22,356 nucleotides of DNA from an uncultured Clostridium sp. (GCA_900539645.1 UQCY01000017.1:1-22356), one strand, 5' to 3'. Numbered from the stretch's first letter, positions 1-7,801 are shown. Made by a program: numbers and translations. Notes: generated from the sequence alone by a model not told the origin.

Positions 1-43
1 TACTTGGGGCGAAGGCCCCTGGGAGAGTAGGACGTAGCCACGT
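1..43 (+). rRNA. rrf: 5S ribosomal RNA, 3' end (partial)
   Basis: The window opens inside a 5S rRNA. The stretch containing CTGGGAGAGTAGGACG is the conserved 3' part of bacterial 5S rRNA, preceded by a small GGGGC/GCCCC hairpin that fits its variable helix. The rest of the gene, and presumably a 16S-23S-5S operon, lies upstream of the window. The exact mature 3' end is not visible; it is placed near 43, just before the T-run at 48-56. RNase M5, the enzyme that matures 5S precursors in Firmicutes, is encoded further along (14607-15143). Confidence 0.85.
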
Positions 44-56
44 AATCTTTTTTTTT
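44..56 (+). terminator. T-run after 5S rRNA, possible weak terminator
   Basis: Nine consecutive T (48-56) follow the 5S rRNA end. No separate hairpin stands between the rRNA and the T-run, so termination would have to use the terminal helix of the rRNA. It may be leaky, since the next gene starts at 83 with no visible promoter. Confidence 0.35.
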
Positions 57-82
57 ACAAAAAATTAATTGAGGGCAAATCT

Positions 83-1570
83 ATGAATGAAAATAATAAT
101 GAACTTTTTATAAATAATGGATTAAATAAGATAGTAGATGAAAAAGTAGTATCGTTTCATATGCCAGGACATAAAAATGGAAAGCTTTATAATAAATTAG
201 AATATACTAACATACTAGAGAACATTTATAAGAATGATACTACAGAAATTCCAGGAACGGATAATTTACATTCACCAGAAGATATAATAAAGAACAGTAT
301 ATTAAGGGCGCAGAAAGTATTTAAAAGTGGCAAAACATATTATTTAATAAATGGAAGTACATGTGGTATTGAAGCAGCTATAATGGCAATGTGTTCTCCA
401 AAAGATAAGTTAATTCTTAGTAGAGACTCTCATCAATCTGCGGTAAATGGATGCATATTAGGTGATATAGTTCCTATATATATAAAATCAAAAATAGATA
501 AATACACAAATATTCAAAGAGGTAATTCATTTGATGATGTAAAAAAAGAAATAGATGAAAATCAAGATGCAAAAGTACTTTTCTTAACTTATCCAACATA
601 CTATGGGATAACATTTGAACTTAAGAAAATGATAGACTATGCTCACAGCAAAGGTATTATAGTTATAATAGATGAGGCACATGGAGCTCATTTAGGGCTT
701 AGTGAAAAGCTTCCTAAAACTGCCTTGGAATGTGGTGCAGATATAGTCATACAGAGTACACATAAAACACTACCAGCATTTACGCAATCTTCTATGATGC
801 ATATATCAAAGGATGCGTTGGAGAGCGGAAGAGTGGATACAGATAGAATAGAAAAAATGCTTAAAATAACTGAAACATCAAGTCCTTCGTATATATTAAT
901 GCAGTCATTAGAAATCGCAGTTGATATATATGAAAAATACGGAAAAGAATTGATGGAAGAGCTTTTAGAAAATATAGATGAGTTTAAGAAAAATATAGAT
1001 AAAATAAAAAAGGATACAAATAAATTAGAAAATAAAAACGTAGAGTTTTTCAATATACATAATGAAAATGATCTAACAAAAGTATTTATATCAAGCTTAG
1101 AAGTAGGATTAACTGGATACGAATTTGAAGAAATACTTAGAAAAGAGCATAATATACAAGCCGAGTTATCAAACTATTCTGGAGCACTGATGATAACTAC
1201 AGTAGGAAATGAAAAAGAAGACTTTGAAAAACTTGAAAATGCGCTTGTAGAGATATATAAAAAATCATTAAAAGAAAATCTTAAAAAAATCGAGTCTGTA
1301 GATTATCCTTATGAAATAATACCAGAAAGAAAGTTAACTCCGAGGGAAGCCTTCTACAAAATAGATAGAAAAAATGTTAAAATAGAAGAGTCTATAGGAA
1401 AAATTTGTGGTGAAAACATAGTTCCATATCCTCCTGGAGTATGTATGATTGCTGCTGGAGAAATAATTCCACAGAAAATAATGGAATACCTAAAATACTG
1501 CAAACAAGAAGGAATGGAAATAACAGGAGTGAAAGATCCAGACTTTAAATATATCCAAATAATAGACTAA
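83..1570 (+). CDS. Orn/Lys/Arg decarboxylase-family PLP enzyme (YaaO/SpeA-like)
   Basis: This 495-residue protein belongs to the fold-type I, PLP-dependent Orn/Lys/Arg decarboxylase family, which makes amines such as cadaverine or agmatine from basic amino acids. Visible marks are the N-terminal FHMPGHK motif (25-31), SRDSHQS (113-119), the aspartate-containing IIDEAHGAH (195-203), and STHK (225-228), in which Lys228 is the expected Schiff-base lysine. The C-terminal decarboxylase domain is recognisable near 410-490 (LTPREAFY and PYPPGV). It is close in length to B. subtilis YaaO (about 480) and shorter than the inducible E. coli enzymes (over 700). The start has GAGGG at 70-74. It lies about 40 bases after 5S rRNA and 25 bases before tmk, the same neighbour as yaaO in B. 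subtilis. Substrate cannot be told from sequence; a biosynthetic arginine or lysine decarboxylase is most likely. Confidence 0.88.
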   Translation: MNENNNELFINNGLNKIVDEKVVSFHMPGHKNGKLYNKLEYTNILENIYKNDTTEIPGTDNLHSPEDIIKNSILRAQKVFKSGKTYYLINGSTCGIEAAIMAMCSPKDKLILSRDSHQSAVNGCILGDIVPIYIKSKIDKYTNIQRGNSFDDVKKEIDENQDAKVLFLTYPTYYGITFELKKMIDYAHSKGIIVIIDEAHGAHLGLSEKLPKTALECGADIVIQSTHKTLPAFTQSSMMHISKDALESGRVDTDRIEKMLKITETSSPSYILMQSLEIAVDIYEKYGKELMEELLENIDEFKKNIDKIKKDTNKLENKNVEFFNIHNENDLTKVFISSLEVGLTGYEFEEILRKEHNIQAELSNYSGALMITTVGNEKEDFEKLENALVEIYKKSLKENLKKIESVDYPYEIIPERKLTPREAFYKIDRKNVKIEESIGKICGENIVPYPPGVCMIAAGEIIPQKIMEYLKYCKQEGMEITGVKDPDFKYIQIID

Positions 1571-1595
1571 TCAAACTACTACGGAGATGCTAAAA

Positions 1596-2270
1596 ATGAA
1601 AGGAAAACTAATAATAATAGAGAGTGGTTCAGATGCTAGTGGTAAGGCCACACAGTCAGAAGAACTACTAAAAAAATTAACTGCAGATGGATACAATGTA
1701 AGAAAAGTAGAATATCCAAACTATAAATCTGAATCATCTACACTTGTAAAAATGTATCTAAGAGGTGACTTTGGTAAAAATGCAGATGATGTAGATGCGT
1801 ACATAGCTTCTACATTCTTCACAGCTGATAGATATGCCTCATTTAAGACTGAATGGGAGGAATTTTACCGTTCAGGAGGAATAGTAATAGCTGATAGATA
1901 TACAACATCAAATATGGTTCATCAAGCCTCTAAAATGGAAATAGAAGAACGTGACAAGTATTTAGATTGGCTAGAAGATTACGAATACAATCTATTCAAA
2001 ATTCCTAGACCTGATGAAGTGATTTTCTTAAATGTACCAGTTGACTACAGCATAAAGCTAATGGAAAACAGAAAAAACAAATTTACAGGTGAAGATGAAA
2101 AAGATATACATGAAAGCGATAAAAACTATCTTAGAAAAACATACAACAACTCTCTTTATATAGCAGATAAGTATAATTGGAAACGAGTTGAATGTGTAAA
2201 AGATGAACAACTTAGAACAATAGAAGATATAAGTGACGAAATATATGAAATAGTAAAAAAAATACTATAA
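1596..2270 (+). CDS. tmk: Thymidylate kinase (dTMP kinase)
   Basis: Phosphorylates dTMP to dTDP with ATP, an essential step of dTTP synthesis in the cytosol. The 224-residue protein has a P-loop at 11-19 (GSDASGKAT, Lys17), a FFTADRY segment at 74-80, the DRY substrate motif at 100-102 followed by a conserved serine, and a basic lid region at about 157-163 (ENRKNKF). The lid arginine and the lack of an arginine in the P-loop fit the type II (bacterial) arrangement. The P-loop reads SDASGKAT where most family members have LDGSGKTT, a conservative variant. I chose ATG 1596 over the in-frame ATG at 1587 because GGAG (1583-1586) directly touches 1587 but sits 9 bases before 1596. holB follows after 22 bases, so co-transcription is likely. 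Confidence 0.9.
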   Translation: MKGKLIIIESGSDASGKATQSEELLKKLTADGYNVRKVEYPNYKSESSTLVKMYLRGDFGKNADDVDAYIASTFFTADRYASFKTEWEEFYRSGGIVIADRYTTSNMVHQASKMEIEERDKYLDWLEDYEYNLFKIPRPDEVIFLNVPVDYSIKLMENRKNKFTGEDEKDIHESDKNYLRKTYNNSLYIADKYNWKRVECVKDEQLRTIEDISDEIYEIVKKIL

Positions 2271-2292
2271 ATAAAAATGGAGGTGAGCTCGA

Positions 2293-3228
2293 TTGTATTT
2301 TGACCAAATAAAAGGACAAGATTTTGCAAAAAGATATATAACAAATGCAATGAATAAAAACATGCTAAACAATGCATACATATTCGAAGGAATAAAAGGC
2401 ATAGGTAAAAAAACTTTTGCTAGAGAATTTGCCAAAATACTTATAGGAGTATCTCCAGAAAACAGTCCAGACTTTAACGTAATAGCTAAAGAAGAAGGAT
2501 CACATAGGATAAAAATAGAAAAAATAAGAAAAATGAAAGAGGACGTATACGAAAAGCCTATTTCAGACTATAAAATATATGTAATAGAAAATGCAGAACT
2601 AATGAGTGAAGAAGCTCAAAATGCAATATTAAAAACGATAGAAGAACCTCCAGGATATGCTATATTTATTTTAATAGCAGAGAATAAAGAAGCTCTTCTA
2701 AACACTATAAAATCTAGATGCGACATAGTAAAATTTGTTCCGCTATCTAATGATATAGTAAAAAATCATCTCATAGAAAACTTAGAATTAGATGAAGAGT
2801 ATGCCAAAATGTGTGCTAATTTCTCAAAAGGGAGCATAACCAGAGCAATAGAGCTTGCTAATGATGAAGAATTTAAAGAGATGAGGGAGTTTATACAGAA
2901 TTGTATATCCATAATATCTGAAAAGAAAAAACTAGATATAGAAAGATTGGCTGATGATGTTGAAAAATATGAAAATCAGATTATGAATTTCCTAGATATT
3001 ATGGTAAACTATTTTAGAGATATAATAATGTTTAAAGAAGGAATAAACCTTCTTACAAATACAGATAGAATAACATTTATTGAGAATATGTCTGAGAAAA
3101 TAAATGGTTCTCAAATAGCTAAAATTATTGATATAATAGAAGATACCAAAAAGAAGCTAAAAGGATTTTGTAGCTTTAAAATGAGTATTCAGGTTATGTT
3201 TTTAAATATATACGAGGTGATTAAATGA
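2293..3228 (+). CDS. holB: DNA polymerase III delta-prime subunit, lacking the usual zinc module
   Basis: Clamp-loader subunit (311 residues), an AAA+-type protein that helps load the sliding clamp. It has the N-terminal GQDFAKRYI segment, a Walker A-like GIKGIGKKT (33-41), the ENAELMSEEAQNAILKTIEE stretch (99-118) typical of delta-prime, and the SRC motif (141-143) that carries the arginine finger. The four zinc-binding cysteines normally found between Walker A and the HPDF-like segment are missing: the chain runs straight from AKILIG into SPDFNV (58-63). The start is TTG at 2293, with GGAGGTGA at 2279-2286 and 6 bases of spacing. The stop overlaps the next gene's start by 4 bases (ATGA), and holB-ricT is a conserved Firmicutes pair. 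An alternative reading as DnaX is unlikely because of the short length and the context. Confidence 0.88.
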   Translation: MYFDQIKGQDFAKRYITNAMNKNMLNNAYIFEGIKGIGKKTFAREFAKILIGVSPENSPDFNVIAKEEGSHRIKIEKIRKMKEDVYEKPISDYKIYVIENAELMSEEAQNAILKTIEEPPGYAIFILIAENKEALLNTIKSRCDIVKFVPLSNDIVKNHLIENLELDEEYAKMCANFSKGSITRAIELANDEEFKEMREFIQNCISIISEKKKLDIERLADDVEKYENQIMNFLDIMVNYFRDIIMFKEGINLLTNTDRITFIENMSEKINGSQIAKIIDIIEDTKKKLKGFCSFKMSIQVMFLNIYEVIK

Positions 3229-4097
3229 TAAAAATAGTAGGAGTAAGATTTAAAAAAGCTGGTAAAATTTACTATTTTGACCCAGCTGGACTTGATATAG
3301 AAGTAAATCAGGATGTAATAGTTGAAACAGCTAGAGGTCTTGAATTTGGACATGTTGTAGTTGGTGGAAAAGAGATATCAGAAGAAGAACTAGTATCTCC
3401 ATTAAAACCAATAATAAGAATTGCAACAGAAGAAGATAAAAAAGTATACGATGAAAACAAAGAAAAAGCAAAAGATACATTTGTACTATGCCAGGAAAAA
3501 ATAAAAGAGCATGGACTTACAATGTGCCTTATAGACTGTGAATATACATTTGACAGAAATAAACTTATATTCTACTTCACAGCAGAAGGAAGAATAGACT
3601 TCAGAGAGCTTGTAAAGGACTTAGCATCTATATTCAAAACAAGAATAGAATTAAGACAGATAGGTGTAAGAGATGAAGCTAAATCAATAGGTGGTCTTGG
3701 TCCTTGTGGAAGAAAACTTTGCTGCTCAGCTTGGTTAGGAGATTTCCAGCCGGTTTCTATAAAAATGGCAAAGGATCAGAGCTTATCTTTAAATCCAACA
3801 AAAATATCTGGAATATGTGGAAGATTATTCTGCTGCTTAAAATACGAACACGATGTATATGCAGAAGCACTTGAAAAACTTCCTGTAGTTGGTGCATTAG
3901 TTCAGACTGCAGAAGGAAAAGGTAAGGTAATAGAAGTAAATCCTCTTCTTGAACAGGTTAGAGTAGAATTCCAGGATAAGACTATAAGAGTTTATCTAAA
4001 AGACGATGTGCAGACATTAAAAGAACCTAGAAGAGAAAGAAATGGCGAATACATAGACGCCGAAACAATGAAAGAACTAAAAAGACTAGAAGATTAG
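3225..4097 (+). CDS. ricT: PSP1-domain protein RicT (YaaT)
   Basis: RicT is a subunit of the RicA-RicF-RicT complex (YmcA-YlbF-YaaT), which carries iron-sulfur clusters and in B. subtilis assists RNase Y in mRNA processing and affects sporulation and competence. The 290-residue protein has a PSP1 C-terminal domain at about 60-145 and then the cysteine motifs CGRKLCC (161-167) and CGRLFCC (198-204), the likely cluster ligands. An SH3-like tail with VVGALVQTAEGKGKVIEVN follows. It overlaps holB by ATGA, implying translational coupling. The gene is kept here although no sporulation genes are seen nearby, so its RNA-processing role is the likelier one in this organism. A strong terminator follows. 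Confidence 0.9.
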   Translation: MIKIVGVRFKKAGKIYYFDPAGLDIEVNQDVIVETARGLEFGHVVVGGKEISEEELVSPLKPIIRIATEEDKKVYDENKEKAKDTFVLCQEKIKEHGLTMCLIDCEYTFDRNKLIFYFTAEGRIDFRELVKDLASIFKTRIELRQIGVRDEAKSIGGLGPCGRKLCCSAWLGDFQPVSIKMAKDQSLSLNPTKISGICGRLFCCLKYEHDVYAEALEKLPVVGALVQTAEGKGKVIEVNPLLEQVRVEFQDKTIRVYLKDDVQTLKEPRRERNGEYIDAETMKELKRLED

Positions 4098-4107
4098 TTT
4101 ACGATTT

Positions 4108-4152
4108 AAACTGCCCAAAAGAGAATACTCTTTAAAATTGGGCAGTTTTTTT
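4108..4152 (+). terminator. Rho-independent terminator after ricT
   Basis: AAACTGCCCAA (4108-4118) pairs perfectly with TTGGGCAGTTT (4138-4148). An inner helix AAAGAG/CTCTTT (4118-4123 with 4128-4133) closes on an AATA loop. A T-run at 4146-4152 follows. It ends the decarboxylase-tmk-holB-ricT unit. Confidence 0.9.
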
Positions 4153-4188
4153 AAACTAAAAATAAAATTGAGAAAGGAAAACTTTTCA

Positions 4189-4944
4189 ATGAACGTTGAT
4201 ATAAAAGAACAGGAGAGAGTGGACGACCTACAGCTAAAAGGTCTTAAAATAATTCAAAATACAGATGGATTCTGCTTTGGAACTGATGCGGTGCTACTTG
4301 CAAACTTTGCTAGGGTAAAAAATGGAGCAAGAGTAGCTGACTTAGGGACAGGAACGGGGATAATTCCTCTTATAATATACGGGAAAAACAATGTAGAAAA
4401 AATATATGGTGTTGAAATACAGGAAGAGGTCTTTGAAATGGCGTCTAGAACTGTAAAAATGAACGAAATAGAGGATAAAATAGAGATAGTAAATGCAGAT
4501 TTAAAAGAAATAAAAGAAGTACTTCCTCAAAATACATTTGACGTTGTAACATCAAATCCACCGTATATGCATAGTGATGGTGTGAAAAATCCAAACGATA
4601 AAAAAATGATATCTAGACACGAGGTAAAATGCAATCTAGATGATGTTATAAAGGCTGCGTCAATACTACTAAAAGAAAGAGGAAAATTCTTCATGATACA
4701 CAGACCTACAAGACTTATAGACATAGTTACAATAGGTAGAAAATATAGATTAGAGCCTAAAATAATGAGATTTATACATCCAAGAGCTGATAAAGCCCCA
4801 AATCTATTGCTAGTTGAATTTACAAAAGGAGGAAAACCAGATTTAAAGATAATGGATCCTCTTTATATATACGACAAAGATGGAAACTACACTAAAGAAA
4901 TACTGGATATCTACTCAGAAGACTACAAGACTCCTAGTAGATAA
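4189..4944 (+). CDS. trmN6: tRNA1(Val) A37 N6-methyltransferase-like protein (YabB/TrmN6)
   Basis: A 251-residue SAM-dependent methyltransferase of the class that N6-methylates adenine, in this subfamily A37 of tRNA-Val. The GFCFGTDAVLLANF segment (27-40) is characteristic of TrmN6/YabB. The SAM motif I is DLGTGTGIIP (51-60), and the catalytic NPPY is at 123-126, followed by MHSDG. An upstream in-frame TTG at 4138 lies inside the ricT terminator and is rejected; ATG 4189 with AAAGG at 4173-4177 gives the family N-terminus. It is followed by rsmI after 56 bases, as yabB and yabC are close in B. subtilis. The methyltransferase class is certain; the exact tRNA target is inferred from family and gene order. 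Confidence 0.87.
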   Translation: MNVDIKEQERVDDLQLKGLKIIQNTDGFCFGTDAVLLANFARVKNGARVADLGTGTGIIPLIIYGKNNVEKIYGVEIQEEVFEMASRTVKMNEIEDKIEIVNADLKEIKEVLPQNTFDVVTSNPPYMHSDGVKNPNDKKMISRHEVKCNLDDVIKAASILLKERGKFFMIHRPTRLIDIVTIGRKYRLEPKIMRFIHPRADKAPNLLLVEFTKGGKPDLKIMDPLYIYDKDGNYTKEILDIYSEDYKTPSR

Positions 4945-5000
4945 GCCAACTTTGCAGATATAGAAAATTTGAATAAAAAATTTGTAAAAAGGAGACGAAA

Positions 5001-5834
5001 ATGGCAGGAAAATTATACATATGCCCAACACCAATAGGGAACTTAGAAGACATTACATATAGAACATTGAGAATACTAAATGAAGTTGATTTAATAGCAG
5101 CTGAGGACACAAGACACAGTCTACAGCTATTAAATCACTTTGACATATCAAAACCACTTACAAGCTATCACGAGCACAATAAGGACTCAAAGGGAGGATA
5201 TCTAATAACAAAATTATTAGAAGGAGAAAACATAGCTTTAATAAGTGATGCAGGAATGCCTGGAATATCAGATCCAGGGCAGGATATAATCGCTGAGGCT
5301 ATAGAAAATAATATAGAAATAGAAGTACTTCCAGGAGCGACTGCATTTGTAACGGCACTTGTTGGATCTGGAATGGATACGCATAAATTTGTATTTGAAG
5401 GATTCCTAGACAGAGATAAAAAACTTAGAAGAAAAAGATTAGAAGAAATAAAAAACGAAAAAAGAACAATAATATTCTATGAATCGCCACACAGATTAAA
5501 AGAAACTTTGAAGGATATGCTAAAATATCTTGGAAATAGAAAAATTGCCGTAAATAGAGAGCTTACTAAAAAATATCAAGAAATAATAAGAGAAGATATA
5601 GAAACTGTCATAGAAATATTCAATAATAGAGAAGTAAAAGGAGAATTTGTTCTAATTGTAGAAGGATTTTCAGGTGAAGTGGAAGAAGTAGGAAAATATG
5701 ACGAATTAAATGAAAGAGAATATGTTATCCAATTAATGGAAGAGGGTATAAATAAAAAAGACGCTATAAAAATAGTATGTAAGGATAGAAAGCTAAAGAA
5801 AGATATAGTTTATAAACAGGTACTAGATTTATAA
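5001..5834 (+). CDS. rsmI: 16S rRNA (cytidine1402-2'-O)-methyltransferase
   Basis: RsmI adds the 2'-O-methyl group to C1402 in the ribosomal P site of 16S rRNA, using SAM. The 277-residue protein shows the family signatures CPTPIGNLEDIT (8-19), AAEDTRHS (33-40), SYHEHN (55-60) and ISDAGMPGISDPG (81-93) of the tetrapyrrole-methylase fold, and FYESPHR further on. A C-terminal helical region (about 235-277) with a KKDAIK segment fits the RsmI HTH-like tail. GGAG at 4991-4994 supports ATG 5001. It lies between trmN6 and the HD-domain gene in the same direction. Confidence 0.93.
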   Translation: MAGKLYICPTPIGNLEDITYRTLRILNEVDLIAAEDTRHSLQLLNHFDISKPLTSYHEHNKDSKGGYLITKLLEGENIALISDAGMPGISDPGQDIIAEAIENNIEIEVLPGATAFVTALVGSGMDTHKFVFEGFLDRDKKLRRKRLEEIKNEKRTIIFYESPHRLKETLKDMLKYLGNRKIAVNRELTKKYQEIIREDIETVIEIFNNREVKGEFVLIVEGFSGEVEEVGKYDELNEREYVIQLMEEGINKKDAIKIVCKDRKLKKDIVYKQVLDL

Positions 5835-5867
5835 AATAAACCGTCTAATACGATTTGAGGTGGTTTT

Positions 5868-6572
5868 ATGGAGAAAATAAGAAGGAAATTTCTTGAAGCA
5901 TTAAAAGCACAAAATACTTCTGAAATTATAGAGCAGATGGATAGAGATGGAGAGCTAGAAAAAATATTTCCACACATAATAGAAATGAAAAAAATTGGGA
6001 AATGTAGATATCACGTTGTAGACAGCTTTACACACTCTATGAATGCTCTTAAAGAACTTGAAAAAGTGATAAACGAGAGATTTTTCCCAAATCATCTTGT
6101 AGAATTTGTAAGAGATGATATTGAAACTCAAGTAGATGATGAGTTTAAAAAGGTAGAGCTTTTGAAGTTAGCCACTTTTTTACACGATATGGGTAAGCCT
6201 AAAAGTATGACCATTGGAGAAGATGGAAATGCTCATTTTAAAGGACATGAAAAAGTAGGAGCAGATATGCTTCATGATGTTATCGTCGACTTTGGAATAA
6301 GTGAAAGATCAGAGGAAATAGTGCACAGATACATAGAATACCATATGATGTTGCTAGAATTTTATAAAAATGACAATATGGGCAAAAAAGTGCTCTATAA
6401 AGCATTCAGAAAAGTTGGAGCTGATATAGCTGGTGTTATGATTATAGGTTATTCAGATGTCGTATGCACCAGAAGGCTAATATACGAAAATGAAAACTAC
6501 GGCGTTCTTAGAACGTACATAGACTACGCTCTTACAAGCTACTACTATAGATTTGACGAAGAAGCGAATTAG
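5868..6572 (+). CDS. Stand-alone HD-domain protein resembling the HD part of CCA-adding enzymes
   Basis: This 234-residue protein has a metal-binding HD domain: H49 in RYHV, H56 in THS, H106-D107 in FLHDMGKP, then HFKGHEKVGADML with H127, and H153/H159. The order RYHVVD..TH, LHDMGKP, GNAHFKGHE..GA is very like the C-terminal HD domain of bacterial tRNA nucleotidyltransferases and poly(A) polymerases, but the nucleotidyltransferase domain is absent. Family knowledge suggests a phosphohydrolase (phosphatase, phosphodiesterase or nucleotidase) acting on a nucleotide or an RNA 3' end; the substrate cannot be told. GAGGTGG (5857-5863) supports the start. It is 33 bases after rsmI and ends at a bidirectional terminator, so it is probably the last gene of the trmN6-rsmI unit. 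Confidence 0.75.
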   Translation: MEKIRRKFLEALKAQNTSEIIEQMDRDGELEKIFPHIIEMKKIGKCRYHVVDSFTHSMNALKELEKVINERFFPNHLVEFVRDDIETQVDDEFKKVELLKLATFLHDMGKPKSMTIGEDGNAHFKGHEKVGADMLHDVIVDFGISERSEEIVHRYIEYHMMLLEFYKNDNMGKKVLYKAFRKVGADIAGVMIIGYSDVVCTRRLIYENENYGVLRTYIDYALTSYYYRFDEEAN

Positions 6573-6607
6573 TGTAGGGAATAAATCAAATAAAATGGAT
6601 AAAAAAT

Positions 6608-6635
6608 AAAAGCTGATGATTTCATCAGCTTTTTT
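6608..6635. terminator. Bidirectional terminator between the HD gene and the Lrp gene
   Basis: AAGCTGATGA (6610-6619) pairs with TCATCAGCTT (6622-6631) around a very short loop. It has T after it on the plus strand (6630-6635) and A before it (6601-6610), so it can serve both convergent genes. Confidence 0.85.
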
Positions 6636-6660
6636 AATATCCAAATTAAAAATAAATTAA

Positions 6661-7113
6661 TTATAGAATAGATTTTGCCTGTATAGGAGTTGATAATATA
6701 ACAGATGTTTTTGTTGAACCTATTTTTTTGATGCTGTCTATAACATTTTCTAATTCCTGCATATCACGTACAAGAACTTTTAAAAGAGAACAGTCATCAC
6801 CTGTTATATGATGGCATTCAACTATTCTTGGGTCGCTTTTTGCATTTTCTAAAAATTCAGCATAACTTTGGCTACCAGGAAGTGAAATATGTATAAATGC
6901 TTTTATATTTCTTCCAAGAGCATCTGGATTTATTATTGCTTTATAGCCAGATATTATACCACAGTTTTCAAGTCTTTTTATTCTCTCTGAAACCGCTGGA
7001 GAAGTTAAGCCAATAAGCTTACCTAAATCCTTCATAGAAATTCTACCATCTTCCTGAAGTATTTCAATTATTTTTCTATCTGTTTCGTCTAATTTTTTAA
7101 CTGTGTTTTCCAT
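6661..7113 (-). CDS. Lrp/AsnC-family transcriptional regulator
   Basis: A 150-residue one-domain-pair regulator of the feast/famine type. The N-terminal winged helix-turn-helix (about 8-50) includes LDETDRKIIEILQEDGR and the recognition segment LTSPAVSERIKRLE. The C-terminal RAM ligand-binding domain (about 68-145) has GDDCSLLKVLVRDMQELE. Such proteins bind amino acids and act as dimers or octamers on DNA. The start is ATG at 7113 with AAGGAGG (7121-7127 on the minus strand) 7 bases away; an in-frame GTG at 7119 is only one base from that site and is rejected. The gene is convergent with the HD gene and divergent from the metG leader. Its ligand and targets are unknown; the adjacent methionyl-tRNA synthetase unit is one possibility but has its own T-box control. 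Confidence 0.88.
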   Translation of the reverse strand: MENTVKKLDETDRKIIEILQEDGRISMKDLGKLIGLTSPAVSERIKRLENCGIISGYKAIINPDALGRNIKAFIHISLPGSQSYAEFLENAKSDPRIVECHHITGDDCSLLKVLVRDMQELENVIDSIKKIGSTKTSVILSTPIQAKSIL

Positions 7114-7447
7114 AAACACTCCTCCTTTGTATAATTTATATACCTATAATATCTTGTAATAACGTCCTTTGATTTATAAAGCTTTAATATGCAAAAATAA
7201 ATAAAAGATAGATAAATTAAGTATTTATTGTTAGATATGTAAAAAAATAACCCCTATAATTATAATAAAGCATAATATTTATAAAGTTTCAAGAGTAATT
7301 TGAAGAAAAAAGTAAAAAAATTTAAAAAAATGTAAAAAAACCTTTGATATTACAAGTAATTGGTTATGAAATAAAAATTTTGAAAAATGACATTCATTTT
7401 TAAAAGAAAAAGTATTTCTATTTTGCATAGTTGTAAAGATAAATAAA
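7114..7447. other. Intergenic region upstream of the metG T-box, no gene seen
   Basis: A very AT-rich stretch between the Lrp gene and the metG promoter. No convincing reading frame is present; a 73-codon minus-strand frame (7279-7500) runs through low-complexity sequence and over the promoter and has no ribosome site. The one structured item is the perfect inverted repeat AAAAATGA (7383-7390) and TCATTTTT (7394-7401) with a 3-base spacer. It could be a protein-binding site, for example for the adjacent Lrp-type protein, but nothing more supports this. Confidence 0.5.
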
Positions 7448-7476
7448 TTGACAATAGCTGATAAATTGGATAAAAT
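7448..7476 (+). promoter_or_regulatory. Sigma-A type promoter of the metG leader
   Basis: TTGACA (7448-7453) is a perfect -35 element. After exactly 17 bases comes TAAAAT (7471-7476), one change from the -10 consensus. Transcription would start near 7483, some 25 bases before the T-box stem I and about 320 bases before metG. Confidence 0.8.
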
Positions 7477-7506
7477 TAAAGTAATTGCAAAAGAATTCAA
7501 TAAATT

Positions 7507-7756
7507 AAAAGCGATGAAGAGAATAGTAAGAATAGAGTAATTCTACAGAGAGCCAGATTAGGTGAAAGCTGGTGTTTTGACGATATTCTGAATATGGACT
7601 TGGAGCTTTTTGGTCGAGCATATATGTAAGGCCTAAACGTTTGGACACGTTACAGTCCACTTGAGATATCCACTATTTGTAGATATTGTGGATAAATTAG
7701 GGTGGTACCGCGAATACAATCGCCCCTATGAGAAATCATAGGGGCGTTTTTTATTT
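7507..7756 (+). promoter_or_regulatory. T-box leader (tRNA-Met sensing) of metG
   Basis: A complete T-box riboswitch. Stem I spans about 7507-7612, with AAAAGC pairing to GCTTTT at its base and GAATA/TATTC above. The right-arm specifier loop contains ATG (7594-7596) followed by a purine, which fits tRNA-Met. A stem III ATCCAC/GTGGAT (7668-7673 with 7688-7693) comes next. The T-box sequence AGGGTGGTACCGCG (7699-7712) is canonical; its TGGT would pair with ACCA of uncharged tRNA with discriminator A, as in tRNA-Met. The terminator is CGCCCCTATG (7721-7730) with CATAGGGGCG (7737-7746) and T 7747-7752. Uncharged tRNA-Met should favour the antiterminator and raise metG expression when methionine is short. 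Confidence 0.93.
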
Positions 7757-7801
7757 TATTCTCGAAAACGAAAAATATAAACAATATACAGGAGGAAAAT
7801 C

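Noticed and set aside
4138..4188. TTG start for trmN6 at 4138
   Set aside because: That codon is in the right arm of the ricT terminator; ATG 4189 has a ribosome site and gives the family start.
7114..7119. GTG start of the Lrp gene at 7119
   Set aside because: It is one base from the AAGGAGG site; ATG 7113 is at normal distance.
7279..7500. 73-codon minus-strand frame upstream of metG
   Set aside because: It is low complexity, crosses the metG promoter and has no ribosome site or recognisable motif.
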